Shown one piece after another: positions 7,161-7,216 of a stretch of DNA of 7,216 nt (positions within the stretch are counted from its first letter, which is position 1; each line of letters opens with the position of its first letter). Position numbers and translations under genes: made by a program. Source of the DNA: QQUK01 sp913009765 (GTDB taxonomy: Bacteria; Zixibacteria; MSB-5A5; GN15; FEB-12); assembly GCA_937900185.1 (NCBI GenBank), contig CALCCW010000179.1:1-7216 (forward strand), read 5' to 3'. The notes under the pieces are model-generated. The model did not search any database. It was not told the origin of the DNA and saw only the letters and a list, made by a program, of their open reading frames with translations.

Positions 7161-7216
7161 AGATCGGAAGAGCACACGTCTGAACTCCAGCCACACTGAT
7201 ATATCTCGTATGCCGT
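7161..7216. other. Illumina TruSeq indexed (P7-side) adapter, not genomic
   Basis: AGATCGGAAGAGC opens this stretch at 7161 and is followed by the rest of the TruSeq indexed adapter. ACTGATAT at 7195-7202 corresponds, as I recall it, to TruSeq index 25, and ATCTCGTATGCCGT at 7203-7216 is the start of the P7 side. There is one difference from the canonical adapter: C at 7191, where T is expected. It should be trimmed. Genomic sequence ends at 7160, inside menF. Confidence 0.97.

Overview
The window is one 7.1 kb genomic insert (about 37-7160) with Illumina TruSeq adapter sequence still attached at both ends (1-36 and 7161-7216). The genomic part is AT-rich, by eye mid-30s percent G+C, and every supported gene lies on the minus strand. 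The organism cannot be named from sequence alone. The AT-rich composition, the menF-D-H-B-A-C-E order, and the mix of genes with and without Shine-Dalgarno sequences would fit a lineage in or near the Bacteroidota/Chlorobiota/Ignavibacteriota group. That placement is inference and only weakly supported.

Read in the direction of transcription (high to low coordinates), the window holds seven consecutive menaquinone (vitamin K2) genes: menF (isochorismate synthase, 5' end missing), menD (SEPHCHC synthase), menH (SHCHC synthase), menB (DHNA-CoA synthase), menA (DHNA polyprenyltransferase), menC (o-succinylbenzoate synthase) and menE (o-succinylbenzoate-CoA ligase, 3' end missing). Gaps are 4-17 bases or the genes overlap, so this is almost certainly one transcript. 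Its promoter lies beyond the right edge and its terminator beyond the left edge. There is no gene-free stretch of 300 bases or more, and I see no RNA gene, mobile element, CRISPR array or terminator.

Together the enzymes convert chorismate to isochorismate (MenF), SEPHCHC (MenD), SHCHC (MenH), o-succinylbenzoate (MenC), its CoA thioester (MenE) and DHNA-CoA (MenB). MenA then prenylates DHNA in the membrane to give demethylmenaquinone. A DHNA-CoA thioesterase (MenI type) and the final methyltransferase (MenG/UbiE) are not in the window.

This is a conventional pathway, not a new system. The points most worth attention are the adapter contamination, which creates false residues at both terminal gene models (N-terminal MCSSDL on MenF and a C-terminal RSEERRVGKECR on MenE), a probable TTG start for menE inside menC, and a glycine-to-serine change in the MenE phosphate-binding loop.
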